DNA from: Rhizobacter sp.
Lineage (GTDB): Bacteria > Pseudomonadota > Gammaproteobacteria > Burkholderiales > Burkholderiaceae_C
Direction of reading: 5' to 3'
DNA: 7,792 nucleotides
Assembly: GCA_025351675.1 (NCBI GenBank)
Contig: JANXVK010000498.1
Location: forward strand, 1 to 7,792
This document shows positions 1 to 6,074 of the stretch, one piece after another (within the stretch, counting starts at the first letter, position 1; every line of letters starts with the position of its first letter). The translations under genes were made by a program, and so were the position numbers. The notes under the pieces are model-generated. The model searched no databases and was not told where the DNA came from. It saw only the letters and a program-made list of their open reading frames with translations.

Positions 1-73
1 GCAGCCATTCCTGCAACGACTCGGGAAGCAGCAGCATCTGATCGGGTTCGTAGGGAAGGTAGTTCGCGGCCAT
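1..73 (-). CDS. IS1182-family transposase, N-terminal fragment (runs off the left edge)
   Basis: The first 24 codons of a transposase are visible on the minus strand, starting at ATG 73-71. They contain YLPYEPDQ, then MLLLPESLQEWL. This is the characteristic opening of IS1182-type (DUF772/DDE) transposases, which usually read roughly RPYDQDQ..LLPPSLQEWLPE.HL. The rest of the protein, including the DDE catalytic residues, is outside the window, so whether it is intact cannot be judged. It is encoded in the same direction as the interrupted oxidase operon. A GAGG sits only one base before the ATG, too close to be a normal ribosome binding site. The family call rests on a short segment; a related IS5/IS4-superfamily group is the alternative. 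Confidence 0.7.
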   Translation of the reverse strand, partial: MAANYLPYEPDQMLLLPESLQEWL

Positions 74-136
74 GCCTCATCAACGCACATCCCGTGCCAT
101 CAGCAGTCAGGGACTTCCCCTCTGCCGCCCAGACTC
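1..136 (-). mobile_element. End of an insertion sequence (IS1182-type) inserted in coxA
   Basis: This is one end of an insertion sequence that continues beyond the left edge. On the minus strand the coxA coding sequence runs normally to a CTAG at 140-137 and then changes to a stretch that does not read as oxidase (starting GAGTCTGGGCGGCAG). About 63 bases further on begins a transposase start codon. The boundary at 136/137 is inferred from where the oxidase homology stops. CTAG is a plausible duplicated target, since several IS groups use this palindrome. The second end, the terminal inverted repeat and the matching CTAG copy are not in the window, so the exact end may be off by a few bases. 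Confidence 0.72.
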
Positions 137-140
137 CTAG
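137..140. repeat. CTAG palindrome at the coxA/IS junction, candidate target-site duplication
   Basis: The four bases CTAG lie exactly where oxidase coding stops and IS sequence starts; they supply coxA codon 70 (CTA, Leu) and the first base of codon 71. CTAG is rare in GC-rich genomes and is a known target for some IS groups. Only one copy is visible because the other IS end is out of the window. Confidence 0.5.
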
Positions 141-347
141 CACGAAGAACAGCAGCGAGATGCCGATGTAGAACAGGCCGACGTGCGTGTTGTTGACGGC
201 CGAGAGCACGCGCCAGCCTTTCGGCGGCGCCCACGCACGCTCCAGCGCCGCGAGTTCGCCTTCCGGGCGCGGCAGGCGGTTCGGGAGCGCACCGGGGCGC
301 GGCGGGTCGTCTGAAGGCGCGTCGCTGCGCGGCGGGTCGGGCGTCAT
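137..347 (-). pseudogene. coxA: Cytochrome c oxidase subunit I, 5' fragment interrupted by the IS
   Basis: This is the N terminus of the catalytic heme-copper oxidase subunit, which carries heme a, the binuclear heme-copper centre and proton channels in the full protein. Seventy native codons remain. After a proline-rich cytoplasmic leader (1-40) comes WAPPKGWRVLSAVNNTHVGL (about 39-58) and the start of the first transmembrane helix, FYIGISLLFFVL (59-70), where subunits I of this type normally continue with a Gly/Ala/Leu-rich helix. Instead the reading frame enters IS sequence after codon 70. No histidine ligands remain. Translation would continue in frame through the IS to the left edge without a stop, giving a nonsense fusion. 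The start is ATG 347-345, seven bases after the coxB stop, with GAGG just upstream. The 3' part of coxA is presumably beyond the IS, outside the window. The product call is firm from context (directly behind coxB) and sequence style. Confidence 0.82.
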
Positions 348-354
348 GGCAGCC

Positions 355-1317
355 TCATTTCAGCTGCTCCAGGAAGGCGGCGAGCGCGCCCAGCGATGCA
401 TCGTCGAGCCGGTCGTACGACGGCATGCGCGCGCCGGGTTTGGCCGCTTGCGGGTGCGCGATCCAGGCGCGCAGCGCGGCCACACTCATCGGCAAGGTGC
501 CGGCAGCCAAGTGCAGGCGGCTGCCGACGTGGGTGAGGTCGGGCCCGATCGACGCCACCGGCCCGAGCCCGCGCACCGTGTGGCAGGCGGTGCAGCGCTG
601 CTCGGCGAACACCTGCGCGCCGCGCTGTGCGAGCGCGTCGCGCGGCGCTTCGGCGGAGCGGTTCTGCGCCTGCAGCCAGCGCTCGAACTCGTCGGGCGTC
701 TGCGCGACGACATGCAGCGCCATGCGCGCATGTTGCTCGCCGCAGAACTCGGCGCACTGGCCGCGGTAGACGCCGGGCCGATCGGCCTGCACGCGCAGTT
801 GGTGAACGCGGCCCGGCAGCATGTCGATCTTGCCGGCCAGCGCCGGCACCCAGAAGCTGTGGATCACGTCGGCGCTGGTCAGGCCGAGCGTGACGGCCCT
901 GCCCACCGGCAGATGGATCTCGTTGGCGAGCACGACGTCGATGCCGCGCGCCGGCTCGCGGTAGCGAACCTCCCACCACCACAGGTGCGCGATGACGCTG
1001 ACGATCGGCTCCTGCGGCGCACGCGCCGGCGTGAGCTCGTTCGTGCGCCAGACCGTGTAGACGAGCAGCGCCGAGAGCACGAGCAATGGCAGCACGAAGC
1101 CAGCGCCAACGATCCACCAGCGCGCCGCCGCGCGATCGTCATCGGTCGCTGCCGCGCGATCGGTGCTGGCCGAGGTCGCGCCGCGCCGACGCCCGAGCGC
1201 CCACATCAGCGCCGCCATCACGAGGCCGAACACCAAGCCCGCGCCCACGATGAGCACCCAGGCCATCTCGGCGATGGTCTGCGCCACCGGGCCGGCCGGC
1301 GCGAGCACCGCGTTCAC
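355..1317 (-). CDS. coxB: Cytochrome c oxidase subunit II with fused C-terminal cytochrome c domain
   Basis: This 320-residue membrane subunit takes electrons from soluble or membrane cytochromes through its heme c and CuA centre and passes them to subunit I. Two transmembrane helices are visible (about 18-42 and 67-90), followed by the tryptophan-rich docking segment HLWWWEVRY (111-119). The CuA ligands are all present: H153 (DVIHSFW), C188, E190, C192, H196 and M199 in CAEFCGEQHARM. The C-terminal cytochrome domain has C242-T-A-C245-H246 and a probable axial Met298 (ARMPSY), so this is a caa3-type subunit II. The start is GTG 1317-1315, which overlaps the stop of the upstream cytochrome (GTGA), implying translational coupling. 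Subunit I follows after seven bases but is broken by an IS, so CoxB may be made without its partner. All key residues are intact, with no decay visible in this gene. Confidence 0.95.
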   Translation of the reverse strand: MNAVLAPAGPVAQTIAEMAWVLIVGAGLVFGLVMAALMWALGRRRGATSASTDRAAATDDDRAAARWWIVGAGFVLPLLVLSALLVYTVWRTNELTPARAPQEPIVSVIAHLWWWEVRYREPARGIDVVLANEIHLPVGRAVTLGLTSADVIHSFWVPALAGKIDMLPGRVHQLRVQADRPGVYRGQCAEFCGEQHARMALHVVAQTPDEFERWLQAQNRSAEAPRDALAQRGAQVFAEQRCTACHTVRGLGPVASIGPDLTHVGSRLHLAAGTLPMSVAALRAWIAHPQAAKPGARMPSYDRLDDASLGALAAFLEQLK

Positions 1318-1706
1318 CGCAGCTGCCCGAGGTAGGCTGCCATGTCGCGCGCGTCAGCGGGCGCGACACCCATGCTCGGCATCAGTGTGCCCTGCACGAT
1401 CGAGGCCGGGTCGACGATCCAGCGTGCCAGCGCGGCCGGCTCGTTCGCCACCCGACCGGCGATGTAGCTGCGCTTGCCGTAGCCATCGAGCGACGCCGCG
1501 AACCGCCCCTGCGACGCCGCCACGCCGGGAATCGCGTGGCAGGTGCCGCAGTGATAGCGCTCGAGCAACTGGCGGCCGTGCTCGACCTGCGTCGGGTTCG
1601 CGGCGGCGACGGCGTCGGCTCCGGTCGACGAAGCGCCGCACGCCGCCGTCAACGCAGCGCAGGTCGCGGTCAGCATCGCGCGCGCGCGTTGCCGGCAGCG
1701 GGTCAT
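1314..1706 (-). CDS. Small monoheme cytochrome c, first gene of the cox operon
   Basis: This 130-residue c-type cytochrome has an N-terminal export segment (about 10-22) ending in ALTAAC, with Cys23 as a possible but imperfect lipoprotein site (Thr rather than Leu at -3). A low-complexity Ala/Ser linker follows, then one cytochrome domain with C53-G-T-C56-H57 and a likely axial Met109 (TLMPSM). It is predicted to be periplasmic, perhaps membrane anchored, and is well placed to feed electrons to CoxB, whose GTG start overlaps its stop. The chosen start is ATG 1706-1704, which gives a short basic leader (MTRCRQRAR) before the hydrophobic stretch; ATG at residue 11 is an alternative, and no strong ribosome binding site decides between them. 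The frame stays open far upstream on this strand, but that extension lies antisense to the diheme cytochrome and is not credible. Confidence 0.87.
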   Translation of the reverse strand: MTRCRQRARAMLTATCAALTAACGASSTGADAVAAANPTQVEHGRQLLERYHCGTCHAIPGVAASQGRFAASLDGYGKRSYIAGRVANEPAALARWIVDPASIVQGTLMPSMGVAPADARDMAAYLGQLR

Positions 1707-1883
1707 GCGAACCGCTTCGGCGACTAGGTTGCAAAGTTGCGTAGCATCGGTTCGTGTGCGGCGCGAGCGCTTTCTGAATCGTTGACGAAGGGCTGTAGTG
1801 AACTTTGATGCCCGACCCGGTCGTCCGGACGCGCAGCCGCGTGTCGGACAAGGCAACGTTGCCGGCTTGGCGGGCACCGCATC
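1707..1883. promoter_or_regulatory. Divergent promoter region between the cox operon and the diheme cytochrome gene
   Basis: This 177-bp gap separates two genes transcribed away from each other, so promoters for both should lie here. The best sigma70-like match on the plus strand is TTGACG (1782-1787) with TTTGAT (1804-1809) after a 16-bp spacer, about 75 bases before the GTG of the diheme cytochrome. It is only a fair match. No convincing minus-strand promoter or clear operator palindrome was found. Assignment rests mainly on geometry. Confidence 0.4.
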
Positions 1884-2714
1884 GTGACGCGCATCGTCGG
1901 CGCGCTCGCGGCGTTCCTGCTGACCTCGGCGCTCGGTGCGCTGGCCTTCGTGTGGAGCGGCTGGTATGACATTTCGGCCAACGTGCAGCACACCCAGCCG
2001 GTCTACTCGGTGCTGGAGAAAACCATGCACCAGTCGGTGAAGTTGCGCGCGTCCGCCATCGACGCCCCGGCGCTCGACACACCGGCGATGGTCTCGCGCG
2101 GCGCCGCCTGCTATGTCGACAAGTGCGTGCAGTGCCACGGCGGCCCGGGTATGGCGCAGGCCGAGATCGGCCGCAGCATGCAGCCACTGCCCGGCCCGCT
2201 GGTCGACGCGAGCGCGAAGTGGCGCCCGAGCGAGCTCTACTGGATCACCCGCAACGGCATCAAGATGAGCGGCATGCCGGCCTGGCAACACCGCCTGCCC
2301 GACGCCGACCTGTGGGCGCTGGTGGCTTTCATGCAGCGCCTGCCGGCGTTGACCGCCACGGAGTTTCGCGGGCTGGCCGAGTCCGGCGCGGCGGCGCAAT
2401 GCGCCGTGCCGACCAGCGCGACGGTGCTGCGCGATCCGAGCATCGATCGGGGTCGCGCAGCGATTACGCAGTACGCGTGCAATGCGTGTCACAACGTGCC
2501 GGGCGTCACCGGCTCCGACGTCAACGTCGGCCCGCCGCTCGCGGGCATCGCCGGCCGCGGCCTGATCGCCGGTGCGGTGCCGAACACACCCGAGCAGATG
2601 GTGCGCTGGCTCCGCGACCCGCGCAGCATCGACGCCGAAACGACGATGCCGGCGATGCAGGTGAACGAGCAGGACGCGCGCGACATCGCAGCGTTTCTGG
2701 CGACTTTGCACTGA
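1884..2714 (+). CDS. Diheme c-type cytochrome, membrane-anchored or exported
   Basis: This 276-residue protein has an N-terminal hydrophobic segment (about 4-24) that may act as signal peptide or anchor, followed by two class I cytochrome c domains. The first has C81-V-Q-C84-H85 with likely axial Met131 (SGMPAW); the second has C199-N-A-C202-H203 with likely Met255 (TTMPAM). Such diheme cytochromes work in the periplasm as electron carriers to oxidases. Its position, back to back with the monoheme cytochrome and coxB, suggests it donates to this oxidase or takes part in an alternative route. The second domain is laid out much like the monoheme cytochrome across the divide (CNACHNVPGV versus CGTCHAIPGV), which may reflect an old duplication. 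The start is GTG 1884; no other start codon occurs in frame before the upstream stop at 1806. The ribosome binding site is weak. Confidence 0.88.
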   Translation: MTRIVGALAAFLLTSALGALAFVWSGWYDISANVQHTQPVYSVLEKTMHQSVKLRASAIDAPALDTPAMVSRGAACYVDKCVQCHGGPGMAQAEIGRSMQPLPGPLVDASAKWRPSELYWITRNGIKMSGMPAWQHRLPDADLWALVAFMQRLPALTATEFRGLAESGAAAQCAVPTSATVLRDPSIDRGRAAITQYACNACHNVPGVTGSDVNVGPPLAGIAGRGLIAGAVPNTPEQMVRWLRDPRSIDAETTMPAMQVNEQDARDIAAFLATLH

Positions 2715-2773
2715 GCCGAATGCGCAGCGCTCGCGACGGTGGCCAACTGCGCGAGACGGTCGAGGCCGGTGTG

Positions 2774-2798
2774 CGGGTCTGCCGCGGGCGCGGACCCG
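2774..2798. terminator. GC-rich hairpin between convergent genes
   Basis: In the 123-bp gap between the 3' ends of the diheme cytochrome gene (plus) and the DUF427 gene (minus) there is a strong potential stem: CGGGT (2774-2778) pairs with ACCCG (2794-2798), and the inner CCGCG (2782-2786) can pair with CGCGG (2789-2793). Its place between convergent genes suits a bidirectional terminator, but there is no T tract and such stems arise easily in GC-rich DNA. The rest of the gap holds nothing recognisable. Confidence 0.25.
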
Positions 2799-2837
2799 GA
2801 CGCCACGCGATTCGCGAGGCACGCCGGGCAGCACAAC

Positions 2838-3404
2838 TCACCAGCCTTCGCTCCCCGCCTCGCCCTTGAACGGCCCGGCCAGCTCCGGCGTGATCCAGCC
2901 GCCGTAGAAGCCGCCGGGCTGCGGCTGCACGCTCGCACCGTCGACGCTGCAATTCAGATCCTGCGGGTAGAAGGCGACGCAGTTCGCCAGCGCCCCGGCG
3001 CCGGCCAACGGCTGCGGGTAGCTCCATGCAACGCGTGCGAGTCGACGTTCGCCGTCGACCAGCGTCCAGTAGCGCGCCGGTCCCTTCCATTCGCAGAACG
3101 AACTGCCGGCAGCGGGCTGCAGAAAGTGCCGGGCGACGTCGTCCCACGGCAGGTAGAAGCTCGGCGGATGCGAGGTCTCGAGCACGCGGATCGCGCGGTG
3201 CGTGCGTGCCACTTCCACATCGCCCCAGCGGATCACGACCTCGCGCGTCTCGGGCGCGAGGGTCGGCGGGCGGGGGTAGTCCCAGACCGAGAACTGCTCA
3301 GGCCCCGCCACCGCAGCGAAGGGCGGCCGGCCTTTTCCGCGCCACTGCCAATGTTCGCGCGCGGCACGCAGCCAGTCCGGTGAATCGTCAGCGGATCGGT
3401 TCAT
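2838..3404 (-). CDS. DUF427 domain protein
   Basis: This 188-residue soluble protein of the DUF427 family has no established biochemical role that I know of. The family hallmarks are all present: SVWDYPRPP (39-47), RVLETSHPPSFYLP (73-86), FCEWKG (103-108), WSYP (127-130), CVAFYP (142-147) and PQPGGFYGGW (161-170), continuing to a PFKG near the C terminus. There is no signal peptide or membrane segment, so it is probably cytoplasmic. It starts at ATG 3404-3402, 17 bases inside the end of the upstream MerR-type regulator gene, so the two are co-transcribed and probably translationally coupled. DUF427 genes recur near photolyase-related and light-stress genes in proteobacteria, as I recall, which fits this neighbourhood. 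Family assignment is firm; function is unknown. Confidence 0.93.
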   Translation of the reverse strand: MNRSADDSPDWLRAAREHWQWRGKGRPPFAAVAGPEQFSVWDYPRPPTLAPETREVVIRWGDVEVARTHRAIRVLETSHPPSFYLPWDDVARHFLQPAAGSSFCEWKGPARYWTLVDGERRLARVAWSYPQPLAGAGALANCVAFYPQDLNCSVDGASVQPQPGGFYGGWITPELAGPFKGEAGSEGW

Positions 3405-4353
3405 CGCGAAGCTCCATCCGTTCGTCGTTGACCACGCGTTGCAACGCCTGCTCGAACATCGAGCGCGCCGCGCCGGCGGTGTGGCTCAGGTGGCGGTGCA
3501 GCGCGGCGTCGGCCGGGTCGGTCGCGGTGCAATCCTGGCTGTAGCGCTCGAACCCGGCGAGCTGGGCGACGATCTCGGCCATGTGCCGCAGGCACTCGCA
3601 GGCTATCGGTGATCGCAACTCGACGAGTTGTGCCAGTGCCTCGTCGCTGAACCGGCGCGGCGCGACCTGCCAATCGGCCTCGGCCGGCGGTGGCGGCGCC
3701 GCCGCCTCACGCACGCCGCGCACCCATTGCGCCAGCTCACGTCCGGTCACCGGTTCGCGGCGCACGGTGGCACCGGCTTCGCGCAGGGAGCGCGCGCTGG
3801 CCTCCGTGCCGAAGGCATAGACGACGAAAATCGCGCCGGCACGCAGCGCTTTGCCGAGCGCCAGCACGCGCGCGACCGCGGCCGGCTGCAGCGATGCCAG
3901 CCGCACCAGCAACAGTCCGACGCGACCCTCCAAGCGCGGCGCCGACTCGGCTCGGCCGAGATCGTCGTGCACAGCGCGCAGTACGCAACCGGGCACTGCC
4001 TCGAGCGCATGCGCCGCGCTGCGGCCGACGACGACGGCGTCGAGCGCCGCGCCGGGTGAAGGCGATTCCGGGGCGGGCATGCCGATCGCCAACGCCTGCA
4101 GGGATTCGAGTTCGAGCTTGGCGATCGTGCCGATGGCGTGGCCCGCGCGGGTGAGCTGCCGCAGCAGCCGCAGGCGCGAAACATCGTGCTGCGAATAGAC
4201 CCGCTGACCGCTTTCGGTCTTGGCCGCCGCGACGACGCCGTAGCGCCGTTCCCAGACCCTCAGCGTGGTCACGGGCAGGCCGGCCAAACGGGCGGCAGTA
4301 CCGCTGCGAAGACGGTGGGGGGAAAGCGTTGGTTCAGGCAGTTCGTCTGGCAT
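3388..4353 (-). CDS. MerR-family regulator, LitR/CarH-like with degenerate cobalamin-type domain
   Basis: This 321-residue transcription factor is the likely controller of the cluster. A MerR winged helix-turn-helix occupies about 16-88 (SGTAARLAGLPVTTLRVWERRYG, then SGQRVYSQHDV at 48-58). The middle (about 104-210) reads as an alternating Rossmann-like fold (DAVVVGRS, GLLLVRLASL, AIFVVYAFG), resembling the cobalamin-binding domain of LitR/CarH photoregulators. However, I see no DxHxxG loop and no clear Trp/Glu-His pair, so AdoB12 binding is unlikely. The C terminus (about 238-313) is helical with C252-E-C254, H257, C275 and H286/H288. Light-responsive LitR relatives lacking a B12 domain are known in Pseudomonas. 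The start is ATG 4353-4351; the sequence before it has no good Shine-Dalgarno, so a short untranslated leader or a weak start is possible. It overlaps the DUF427 gene and is divergent from the DCC-photolyase arm. Confidence 0.85.
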   Translation of the reverse strand: MPDELPEPTLSPHRLRSGTAARLAGLPVTTLRVWERRYGVVAAAKTESGQRVYSQHDVSRLRLLRQLTRAGHAIGTIAKLELESLQALAIGMPAPESPSPGAALDAVVVGRSAAHALEAVPGCVLRAVHDDLGRAESAPRLEGRVGLLLVRLASLQPAAVARVLALGKALRAGAIFVVYAFGTEASARSLREAGATVRREPVTGRELAQWVRGVREAAAPPPPAEADWQVAPRRFSDEALAQLVELRSPIACECLRHMAEIVAQLAGFERYSQDCTATDPADAALHRHLSHTAGAARSMFEQALQRVVNDERMELRDEPIR

Positions 4354-4479
4354 GGGAGGGGATGTTCGTTAGTGAGAGCGCCAATAATACTGAGATGAAA
4401 CGCTATTGAATCGCTGTTATTCAATTTATTACACACAACCGCTTCATTTCTTAGTCACTTGCGCTGAATAATAGGGTCA
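4354..4479. promoter_or_regulatory. AT-rich divergent control region of the regulator and redox/photolyase arms
   Basis: This 126-bp gap is markedly AT-rich compared with the coding DNA on both sides, as expected for promoters. On the minus strand TATTAT (4389-4384) is a good -10 match about 30 bases before the regulator start, without a good -35. On the plus strand AATAAT (4467-4472) could be a -10 for the DCC gene; that would place transcription start at or next to ATG 4480, so the message may be nearly leaderless or translation may begin at GTG 4504 instead. The -35 matches are poor on both strands, as is common for activator-dependent promoters. Confidence 0.55.
4405..4425. promoter_or_regulatory. 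Inverted repeat, candidate operator for the MerR-type regulator
   Basis: ATTGAAT (4405-4411) and ATTCAAT (4419-4425) form a perfect 7-bp inverted repeat with a 7-bp spacer, giving 14 bp between half-site centres. It lies in the divergent control region, 16 bases upstream of the candidate minus-strand -10. The position suits autoregulation and joint control of both arms. No second copy was found before the other genes in the window. Confidence 0.5.
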
Positions 4480-4902
4480 ATGCAACTCACTTCAGAGTCA
4501 ACCGTGAACTCAAAACCTGATTCGGTACCGCTTACCGTCTATTTCGACGGCGCCTGCCCGGTCTGTTCGGCCGAGATCGCTCACTACCGCCGTCAGCCCG
4601 GTGCGCAAGCCTGCCAGTGGGTCGACGCTGCCGCCTGCGCAGACGACGAATTCGGCCCCGGCTTGACGCGCAACGCCGCGCTGAGACGCTTTCATGTGCG
4701 CCGCGCCGACGGCCAACTGGTCGACGGAATGCGCGGATTTGCGGCCCTGTGGTCGGCGCTGCCACGCACCGCGTGGCTCGGCCGCGTCGCTTCGTTCGGG
4801 CCGGTGCCGGCCCTGCTCAATGCCGCGTACAGCGCCTTTCTCACAGTGCGTCCGCTTTGGCGAAAGCCACCGGCGAAGTCTGCCGGGAGGGCTGGGTCAT
4901 GA
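4480..4902 (+). CDS. DCC-family (DUF393) thiol-disulfide oxidoreductase-like protein
   Basis: This 140-residue protein opens its conserved core with LTVYFDGACPVCSAEI; D23, C26 and C29 form the DxxCxxC signature that gives the family its name. A second hallmark is FHVRRADGQLVDGMRGFAALW (about residues 71-91). The fold is thioredoxin-like and a thiol redox role is inferred; substrates are not established. The C terminus (about 101-128) is moderately hydrophobic and then basic. The start taken is ATG 4480 with a weak AGGG five bases before it; GTG 4504 (residue 9) would also keep the full domain. The last bases overlap the next gene as ATGA, so the two are coupled. DCC proteins are often found near flavoproteins and photolyase-like genes. 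Confidence 0.87.
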   Translation: MQLTSESTVNSKPDSVPLTVYFDGACPVCSAEIAHYRRQPGAQACQWVDAAACADDEFGPGLTRNAALRRFHVRRADGQLVDGMRGFAALWSALPRTAWLGRVASFGPVPALLNAAYSAFLTVRPLWRKPPAKSAGRAGS

Positions 4903-6026
4903 TGGCGAATAGCCAGCCCGACGCGTCGGGGGGTGCTGACCGGCTCGAGCCACCGCGCATCGCCGTCATCGGTGCCGGCGTGGCCGGTGCAGCTTGCGCC
5001 GCCGGACTGTTGCGCGCCGGCTTCGACGTGACGGTGTTCGACAAATCGCGCGGCGTGGGCGGCCGGATGGCAACCCGGCGAGTGCAGTGGGCCGATGGCA
5101 ACGGCACGGTCCACGCAACCTCCTTCGATCACGGCTGCCCATATTTCACCGCGACCCGCCCGCGCTTCCAGTCGGTGATCGATCGGGCCGAGACGCTCGG
5201 GTACGCCGCACGCTGGCGCCAGCACGTGTACGCCACGTTTCCGGCGCCGCGGGCGCGGCAGGTGGTGGTGCCGACGCCGAACATGCCCGCGTTCTGCCGT
5301 CACCTGCTGAGCGGGGTGCCGCTGCGGCTCGGCCATGCCGTGACCGGCTTGCAACAATGCCCTGGCGGCTGGCTGTTGCATTTGGCCGATGACCACACCG
5401 CAGACTGCACCGAAGGCCCATTCGACCAAGTGGTATTCGCCATCCCGCCGACGCAGGCGGCGATGTTGCTGAGGGGTCACCAGAACGACTGGGCCGACGC
5501 GCTGTCCGCGGTTCGCATCGCGCCGTGCTGGACGTTGATGGCCGTCACCGACGATCTGGACTGGCCGTGGGATGCGGCCGAAGTCGAACGCAGTGAACTC
5601 GCCTGGATCGCACGCAACGATCGCGCGCCTGGCCGGCAGGCCGCGGCAGGTTTGGCGCCTTGGGTCGCCCACGCCACCCCGGCCTGGAGCCTTGCCCATC
5701 TGGAAGACAACCCCGAGCAGGTGACCGCGGTGTTGCGCACCGCGCTTGGCAAGTTGCTGACCGGCGGTCACGCCCCTCGCTGGCATCACGCCAGCGTCCA
5801 ACGCTGGCGTTACGCCCAGCTCACCCGCCCGACCTCCGACGGCCTCGACTGCTGGTCGAGGACAGATCTCGGGCTCGGCGTCTGCGGCGACTCGTTCGGC
5901 GACGGGTCGGTCGAAGCCGGATGGCATTCGGGCGACGAGCTCGCGGACGAAATCTCGGCATCGTTCGATGCCGCGCCGCCCGCCAGCGTCGAGGCCGATC
6001 TCGAGCTCGAAGAGCCAGTGCACTGA
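4899..6026 (+). CDS. Renalase-like FAD-dependent oxidoreductase
   Basis: This 375-residue flavoprotein belongs to the amine-oxidase/renalase-like group. The N-terminal dinucleotide-binding motif is G25-A-G27-V-A-G30 (IAVIGAGVAG), followed by DKSRGVGGRMATRR (48-61), the second FAD-contacting motif typical of this group, and DHGCPYFTA. The C terminus has GLGVCGDSFGDGSVEAGWHS, where the flavin site is closed, and then an acidic tail (about 353-375). It is cytoplasmic, with no signal. Bacterial renalases oxidise wrongly reduced isomers of NAD(P)H, but substrate cannot be read from sequence here and a broader oxidase role is possible. The start is ATG 4899, overlapping the DCC stop as ATGA, with GGGAGG eight bases upstream; the adjacent ATG at 4902 is the alternative. 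The frame is open well upstream, but that stretch overlaps the DCC gene and is a shadow. Confidence 0.87.
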   Translation: MMANSQPDASGGADRLEPPRIAVIGAGVAGAACAAGLLRAGFDVTVFDKSRGVGGRMATRRVQWADGNGTVHATSFDHGCPYFTATRPRFQSVIDRAETLGYAARWRQHVYATFPAPRARQVVVPTPNMPAFCRHLLSGVPLRLGHAVTGLQQCPGGWLLHLADDHTADCTEGPFDQVVFAIPPTQAAMLLRGHQNDWADALSAVRIAPCWTLMAVTDDLDWPWDAAEVERSELAWIARNDRAPGRQAAAGLAPWVAHATPAWSLAHLEDNPEQVTAVLRTALGKLLTGGHAPRWHHASVQRWRYAQLTRPTSDGLDCWSRTDLGLGVCGDSFGDGSVEAGWHSGDELADEISASFDAAPPASVEADLELEEPVH

Positions 6027-6061
6027 TACTTCACGTCCGAACCCTTTACCGACTCACAACG

Positions 6062-6066
6062 ACAGG
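6062..6066 (+). promoter_or_regulatory. Ribosome binding site of the HiPIP gene
   Basis: AGGAA lies eight bases before ATG 6075 in the 48-bp gap after the flavoprotein gene. It is one of the cleaner ribosome binding sites in the window and suggests this gene is translated on its own signal rather than by coupling. No promoter or terminator is evident in the gap. Confidence 0.55.
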
Positions 6067-6074
6067 AAACCACC

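Noticed and set aside
187..1335. Long plus-strand open frame of 382 codons over the cox genes
   Set aside because: It is antisense to coxB and coxA, whose motifs (CuA ligands, CxxCH) are unmistakable. Its translation is Arg/Ala/His-rich low-complexity sequence typical of GC-rich shadow frames.
1724..1727. Second CTAG, considered as another IS junction
   Set aside because: It lies in the cytochrome divergent region with no IS-like sequence or coding break on either side.
1707..2834. Minus-strand extension of the monoheme cytochrome frame upstream to 2834
   Set aside because: The extra 376 codons run antisense to the diheme cytochrome with two good heme motifs and have no recognisable domain; the export signal begins near 1706.
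4617..4898. Upstream extension of the flavoprotein frame
   Set aside because: It overlaps the DCC gene with its DxxCxxC motif; the ATG at 4899 has a GGGAGG ribosome binding site and sits directly before the conserved region.
4692..6023. Minus-strand open frame of 443 codons opposite the flavoprotein gene
   Set aside because: The plus strand has a full FAD-binding protein with the GxGxxG and GGRMATRR motifs; the opposite translation is compositionally biased and has no motif.
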